A stretch of 59,175 nt of DNA from Rhodothermales bacterium (GTDB lineage Bacteria; Bacteroidota; Rhodothermia; Rhodothermales; VXPQ01). The notes under the pieces are model-generated. The model ran no database searches, was not told the DNA's origin, and worked only from the letters and a program-made list of their open reading frames with translations. Position 1 is the first letter of the stretch. Every line of letters starts with the position of its first letter. A program made the translations under genes and the position numbers. The DNA is taken from the NCBI GenBank assembly GCA_022821845.1, contig JAJECT010000002.1, forward strand, positions 1-59,175, read 5' to 3'. This document shows, one piece after another, positions 54,779-59,175 of the stretch.

Positions 54779-55216
54779 ATGAGAAAAAAATCCGTCAGAC
54801 AGGGATTGAACCAGACCGAACCGGGCGGCCCCGCCTCCCGGGCGGCCCTGTCCGCGGACGCGAAACGGCGGCTGCGCAAGGTCCTGCTCTGGATTCTTGC
54901 GGGCGCCGTCGTGGTCTCCTTCGTGTTTTTCGACAGCCACAGCCTCCTGAAGCGCATGACGTGGCGCAGCGAATACCTCGACGTGCGCGAGGAAAACGAA
55001 CAACTGCGGACGGACATTGCGGAACTCGAAAAAGAAGTGAGCGAAGGACTCTCCGACGAAGCCGTGGAAAAAATCGCGCGCGAAGAGTACGGGATGCGCC
55101 GCCCCGGCGAAACGGTGTACCGGATCGCAACGCCCGACGAAGAAGACGATCCGGACAACCCGGCGGAATCTGAGGGCAGCGTGGCGGACGAGCGACCCGA
55201 CGACGAGGACGAGTAA
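54779..55216 (+). CDS. FtsB/DivIC-like septum-formation initiator
   Basis: A 145-residue bitopic protein. It has a basic cytoplasmic head (about 34 residues), one membrane helix (residues 35-51, VLLWILAGAVVVSFVFF) and a coiled coil (about 63-92, with EENEQLRTDIAELEKEV). The conserved EKIAREEYGMRRPGETVYRI block is the hallmark of FtsB/DivIC. A long acidic tail follows (residues 117-145, Glu/Asp rich), which is unusual. It probably acts in the divisome with FtsL and FtsQ. The location directly after eno supports the assignment. Confidence 0.88.
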   Translation: MRKKSVRQGLNQTEPGGPASRAALSADAKRRLRKVLLWILAGAVVVSFVFFDSHSLLKRMTWRSEYLDVREENEQLRTDIAELEKEVSEGLSDEAVEKIAREEYGMRRPGETVYRIATPDEEDDPDNPAESEGSVADERPDDEDE

Positions 55217-55287
55217 GTTTCCGCCGCCGCGCTGCGCGCCTGCGTACGCGCCGCCCCCATCAATCCGGCGCTTCGCCGAAACCCGGC

Positions 55288-56277
55288 ATGAATCCACTGG
55301 CAATAGGGATCGACCTCGGAGGGACCCGGATCAAGGCGGCCCTGGTCCGGCGCGACGAGGGATTCGTCGTCGAGCAAGCATGCGATACGGAGGGCGTCCA
55401 TGGGCCGGAGCATGTGCTGGACCGCATTGCGGACCTGATCCGTTCGGTGGCAGCGAAGGCCCCGGACGAAACCGTCCACGGCGTCGGCATCGGCGCGCCG
55501 GGCGCCATCAACTGGGAGCGCACGTCGGTCGTGCAGCCGCCCAACCTGCCCGGATGGGGCGTCGTGAATCTCCGGGAAGCCTTGCAACGGCGCCTGGGGA
55601 AACGCCTTCCCGTATTCGTGGAGAACGACGCCAACCTCGCCGGGCTGGGTTCGGCGCACTATGGCCGAGGCCGCCCGTATCCCTCGTTTATCATGATCAC
55701 GCTGGGGACGGGCGTAGGCGGCGCCATTATCCACGACCGGACGATATTTCGCGGAACCACCGGCGCGGCGGGCGAAATAGGCCACATGACGATTAATTTC
55801 GCAGGAGATATCGACCGGTACGGCATTGCAGGTTCCATCGAAGCGTACCTTGGCCAGAAATACCTGTCCCGCTACGGACGCCACAAGTTGCTCACGCGGC
55901 CCGAAAGCGTCATACACGAGATGGCCGGGCAGGACCTGCGAGACCTGACGCCGCGCATGCTCTACGAGGCGGCTTGCCGCGGCGACGAACCGGCCCGGGA
56001 AATTCTGGGATGGGCCGGGCATAAACTGGGCGTAATGCTTGGCGCATGCATCAACCTGCTGGACATACGCAAGGTGGTGGTGGGCGGCGGCCTTTCGGCG
56101 GCGGGCGATTTCATCATCGACGCGGCCCGGAAAAGCGTTCGGGAATACGTGATTCCAGACCATCGGGACGCGATAGAAATCGCGCGAGAAACCCTCGGCA
56201 ACGAAGCCGGTATGCTTGGAGCCGCCCATCTGGTCTTTCAGTTTCTCGACGAAAAGGCGGGCAAGTCGCCTGCGTAG
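55288..56277 (+). CDS. ROK-family sugar kinase (probable glucokinase)
   Basis: A 329-residue ROK kinase with the phosphate loop IGIDLGGTRIK (6-16), VGIGAPGAIN, the catalytic Asp in FVENDANLAGLG (D114) and ITLGTGVGGAII. The glutamate and histidine of the sugar site lie in GAAGEIGHMTI (E163, H166). The usual CxCGxxGCxE zinc motif that should follow is replaced by FAGDIDRYGIAGSIEAYLG with no cysteines. Glucose is the most likely substrate given the class, but repressor-type or other sugar ROK roles are possible; no DNA-binding domain is present. Confidence 0.85.
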   Translation: MNPLAIGIDLGGTRIKAALVRRDEGFVVEQACDTEGVHGPEHVLDRIADLIRSVAAKAPDETVHGVGIGAPGAINWERTSVVQPPNLPGWGVVNLREALQRRLGKRLPVFVENDANLAGLGSAHYGRGRPYPSFIMITLGTGVGGAIIHDRTIFRGTTGAAGEIGHMTINFAGDIDRYGIAGSIEAYLGQKYLSRYGRHKLLTRPESVIHEMAGQDLRDLTPRMLYEAACRGDEPAREILGWAGHKLGVMLGACINLLDIRKVVVGGGLSAAGDFIIDAARKSVREYVIPDHRDAIEIARETLGNEAGMLGAAHLVFQFLDEKAGKSPA

Positions 56278-56339
56278 CCGCGACGTCCGGCGGCCCCGCA
56301 TGTTCGCCTCCGCCCTTTTTCGCGACCGTTGACGTCCTT

Positions 56340-58922
56340 ATGTTCAGGGTTCGCCGCCGACCGCTTCTTGCTTTGCTGCTTTGCCTGGCAGGCGCTGCCG
56401 GGTCCCTTCCCTGTCTGGCCCAGCAGGCGGACGCGCCCATCCGGTTTTCGGCCAAAGATTCCCTGATTATTTCCTTTCGGGAAGGCAACGACGTGGGCAA
56501 TTTATACAACTATGCAAAAATTGCATACAAAGAGGCCGAACTATACGCATTTCGCATAGATATGCTTTTTGATCAGGAGGAACTGCGCGCGTCCGGCCTC
56601 CAAAGCGATAGCGGCGCGGTCGGCAGGCCCTCTTTTACGCAGGGCGAAGAGACCTTCGAAGGAAACGAAATCGCCTTCAACGCCGCCACGGAACGAGGAC
56701 GGGTGACCGGCGCGCGCACCACGCTGGACGAGGGATTCATTCGGGCCGACGTGGTGAAAGTCGGGGAAGACAGCACGTTGTACATCGCAGAAGGCGCCTA
56801 TACGACCTGCGAATGCCTGGACGATCCGTCGTACTCGCTCCGGTCGGACAAAATGAAAGTCGTGAACCAGGAGTGGATCTACACAGGGCCGATTCGCCTG
56901 TATCTGTTCAATATCCCGACGCCGCTGTGGCTGCCGTTCGGCTTCGTGCCGGCCCAGGAAGGACGGCGCAGCGGCCCCCTGCCCCCGCGCTACGGAGAAG
57001 ACGAGCGCGGCTTCTACTTGCGCAACTGGGGATGGTATCAGGCCATAAACGACTATATGGACGCCCAACTGGAGTTTGGCCTGTGGACGCGGGGAAGTTT
57101 TCAGGTCACGCCGCAGTTCCGGTATGCGAAGCGATATCGCTATTCCGGGCAGATTGTCGTGGACTACCTGCAAAACCGCAACGGCGAAAAAGGCGACCCC
57201 GACTTCTCGGAATTCGGCACGGGCCGACTGCGCTGGACGCACAATCAGGAACTGAGTCCCACGGCCCGCCTCCGCGCGAACATCGATCTGTCCTCGTCCA
57301 GTTACCTGCGCACTTCGTCGGAACAATACGACGACCGCGTCCGGCAAACCGTGCAATCGAGCGCGGGATTCAGCAAAACCTGGCGCAATGCGGGACGCAA
57401 CCTGTCCCTGAACCTGAGCCACCAGCAAAACCTCGACAACGGCTCGGTGCGCGTGGTGTTGCCCAGCCTCACCTTCCGGCAGAACACCCGCAAACCGTTT
57501 GCGCGCGCGCAAGGCGGAGGCCGGGACCGGTGGTACGAACGCATCACGTACGACTACAGCCTGAACGCGGACAACCGGTATAATTTCGTTCCGAACGAAT
57601 CCACGGATATCGCCTGGTACGAAGCGCTCGTATCGCCCTCTAAATACCGGGAAGCCACGGGCGGGTCGGAACCCTTCGCGTTCAAGGCGGCGCATCGCAT
57701 GAACATAGGCGCCGGGCTGCCCGCCCTTTCCAGAACCTTGCCCATCCATATCGTCCCGAACATCCGATACACGGAAGACTGGTTTATCCAGACCGAACGA
57801 CGGCGACTAGACGACGAAGGCCGCCTCGCCGTCGAAAAAACGCCGGATTTCCTTGCGCTGCGGCAATTTTCGACCGGCGTTTCCGCGAATACCACGTTCT
57901 ACGGGATTTTTCCCTTCCGCATCGGACCGCTGGACGGCCTGCGCCATACCGTCCGCCCCAGCGCGAGTTTCAGTTACCAGCCGGACTTTTATGCGGACGC
58001 CTGGGGCTATACGGCCTCCTATACGGATGCGAACGGCGCAAGCCAACGCTATGCGCTTGTCCCCGGCGTACAGCGCTCCGGACAAAAAAGCATGCGTTTT
58101 TCGGTGGATAACGTATTCGAAACCCGATACGTCTCCGCCGACTCCACCGGGGCCGAACAGAGAAAGGTCGTGCAACTGCTGAACATGGGGCTGGCTACAG
58201 GCTACAATTTCGCCGCCGATTCCATGAAACTGGGGGATCTGCGCATGAACGCGCGCACGCGCATCGCACGTAATCTTAGCCTGAATGCGGGCGCAACGTT
58301 TTCTCCCTACGCCCTGAATGCGGAGCGCACCCGGGTCGTTAGCCAATCTCTCTTTTCCGAACGGCTCTGGTTTCCCCTGCGCACGACCTCGTTCAGGGCC
58401 AGTCTGAATACGTCGTTCCAAAGCAAGCAAACCGGACCGGCTCGTCCCTTCAACCAGCTGCGCTCGCGCAATCTGCCCGCCGGCGCGAATATCCCCGGCG
58501 GGGGCCTGCCTATCGGAAACGGCGCGTTCGGCTCCCCGTATTCGGGCGCGGCGGACAGCTACGCCGACTTCGCCATTCCATGGTCCCTGCGCCTGGACTT
58601 CAGTTACAACTATGCCAAACCGCTGGGCGAATCCCGGCGCACGGCAGCGGTGAACGCCAACGTCGATTTCAACCTTACGCCAAACTGGAAAGTGCAGGGA
58701 CGCTCCGGATACGATTTCGAGGCGAAAAAACTGATTTACACGAGTTTGTCCGTTTTCCGCGATTTCGATTGCTGGGAAATGGCCATCAACTGGGTGCCGT
58801 TCGGTCCCTACCAGTCGTACAGCTTCGACCTGCACGTAAAAAGCGGGCAACTGCGCGACCTGCTGCGCCTGCGGCAACCGCGTTCCGACGTCCGGGGGCG
58901 GTTCGGACGGCTGCGGAACTAA
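56340..58922 (+). CDS. lptD: LPS-assembly outer-membrane protein LptD-like
   Basis: An 860-residue outer-membrane protein. After a signal peptide ending PCLAQ comes an OstA-like beta-jellyroll (EGNEIAFNAATERGRVTGAR, then SLRSDKMKVVNQEWIYTG) and then a barrel of many amphipathic strands ending in YSFDLHVKSGQLRDL. Two cysteines (C157, C159) sit in the linker before the barrel. The layout matches Bacteroidota LptD, which together with LptE inserts LPS. The Met at 56340 begins the signal peptide; the longer upstream frame overlaps the ROK gene. The stop lies one base before the TIR element at 58924. Confidence 0.85.
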   Translation: MFRVRRRPLLALLLCLAGAAGSLPCLAQQADAPIRFSAKDSLIISFREGNDVGNLYNYAKIAYKEAELYAFRIDMLFDQEELRASGLQSDSGAVGRPSFTQGEETFEGNEIAFNAATERGRVTGARTTLDEGFIRADVVKVGEDSTLYIAEGAYTTCECLDDPSYSLRSDKMKVVNQEWIYTGPIRLYLFNIPTPLWLPFGFVPAQEGRRSGPLPPRYGEDERGFYLRNWGWYQAINDYMDAQLEFGLWTRGSFQVTPQFRYAKRYRYSGQIVVDYLQNRNGEKGDPDFSEFGTGRLRWTHNQELSPTARLRANIDLSSSSYLRTSSEQYDDRVRQTVQSSAGFSKTWRNAGRNLSLNLSHQQNLDNGSVRVVLPSLTFRQNTRKPFARAQGGGRDRWYERITYDYSLNADNRYNFVPNESTDIAWYEALVSPSKYREATGGSEPFAFKAAHRMNIGAGLPALSRTLPIHIVPNIRYTEDWFIQTERRRLDDEGRLAVEKTPDFLALRQFSTGVSANTTFYGIFPFRIGPLDGLRHTVRPSASFSYQPDFYADAWGYTASYTDANGASQRYALVPGVQRSGQKSMRFSVDNVFETRYVSADSTGAEQRKVVQLLNMGLATGYNFAADSMKLGDLRMNARTRIARNLSLNAGATFSPYALNAERTRVVSQSLFSERLWFPLRTTSFRASLNTSFQSKQTGPARPFNQLRSRNLPAGANIPGGGLPIGNGAFGSPYSGAADSYADFAIPWSLRLDFSYNYAKPLGESRRTAAVNANVDFNLTPNWKVQGRSGYDFEAKKLIYTSLSVFRDFDCWEMAINWVPFGPYQSYSFDLHVKSGQLRDLLRLRQPRSDVRGRFGRLRN

Positions 58923-58923
58923 A

Positions 58924-59175
58924 GGATACGCTGATCAAAGCCGCTTCGCTCAGCGCGTCACTATTGCCCGCAAAGACTGTCATGCCCGGATCATTGAAAT
59001 CAGCAAAAAACACCGTAGATTCGATATGTCGCGGACGTGACGCGCCCTTCGGGAGGCTGCGAGGGGCACGCTGGCTGTGTCATTCCTCATTATGTGGGGC
59101 CTGCCACATCGCTTCGTCATTCCTTGCCAGCGCACCCCTCGCATGCCTCTGAGCTTCGCGGATTTAATCAGAGTA
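58924..59175 (-). repeat. 255-bp TIR element, nearly complete (cut by window edge)
   Basis: Begins GGATACGCTGATCAAAGCCG and ends ATTTAATCAGAGTA, about three bases short of the other terminus. Relative to the full copy at 49108 it is inverted. It contains the same internal palindrome (CGCTGGCTGTGTCATTCCTC ... CATTCCTTGCCAGCG). It starts one base after the lptD stop codon and may provide the 3' structure of that transcript. Confidence 0.9.

Overview
The window is a GC-rich chromosomal segment of a Bacteroidota-type bacterium, most likely from the Rhodothermia side of the phylum. The evidence is the gene content: a short GT5 'glycogen synthase' followed by a DUF4270-like lipoprotein, a large DUF4175-like membrane protein, a conserved secreted protein often mislabelled 'asparagine synthetase B', an ArgF'-type acylornithine carbamoyltransferase, and a complete LPS/BamA envelope set. 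Species cannot be named from the sequence alone. Nearly everything is housekeeping, densely packed in co-directional blocks.

Layout. 0-2 kb: tRNA-Ser(CGA), then an ECF sigma / anti-sigma / His-rich Metal_resist-like cassette. 2.2-7.4 kb: alaS, a 3-methyladenine glycosylase and a DUF4097-like repeat protein. 7.5-12.0 kb (minus strand): a SAM-I riboswitch with terminator heads metY-metX-asd, followed by tRNA-Gly(GCC) and a hotdog thioesterase whose ATG lies 2 nt after the tRNA CCA. 12.2-16.4 kb: a recombination-active patch with three tandem paralogous lipoproteins (mosaic, with an AT-rich core in the middle copy), duplicated promoter DNA, a stray 50-bp piece of metY and a small secreted protein. 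16.4-25.3 kb: folD, then an almost complete arginine operon (argG-argC-argD-argF'-argB-argE/dapE-like-argH) behind a candidate attenuator. 25.3-26.9 kb: a lower-GC island with overlapping methyltransferase and restriction-nuclease-like genes and an IS1595-type transposase remnant.

26.9-36.0 kb (minus strand): dxr-rseP-uppS-bamA-skp-skp-panB-surE, covering isoprenoid and lipid-carrier synthesis, site-2 proteolysis and outer-membrane protein assembly. 36.2-43.1 kb (plus): TPR protein, the conserved secreted protein, a small barrel, rmlD-like reductase, serS and pyrF. 43.1-49.0 kb: glgC (minus), the 1173-residue DUF4175-like protein, GT5 short protein. 49.4-58.9 kb (plus): DUF4270-like lipoprotein, outer-membrane barrel, TPR protein, eno, ftsB/divIC-like, ROK kinase, lptD-like.

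The strongest unexplained signal is a roughly 255-bp non-coding element with terminal inverted repeats (GGATACKCTGATYAAA type). There is one full copy at 49108-49362, one nearly complete copy at the right edge, a half copy at the left edge, one decayed copy, one 37-bp palindromic miniature and one lone terminus that supplies the start codon region of a gene. Both ends of the window lie inside copies, in opposite orientation, as expected if an assembly broke at a high-copy repeat. The second signal is the mosaic lipoprotein array with its shuffled promoter and metY fragments. No CRISPR array, rRNA or prophage was seen.
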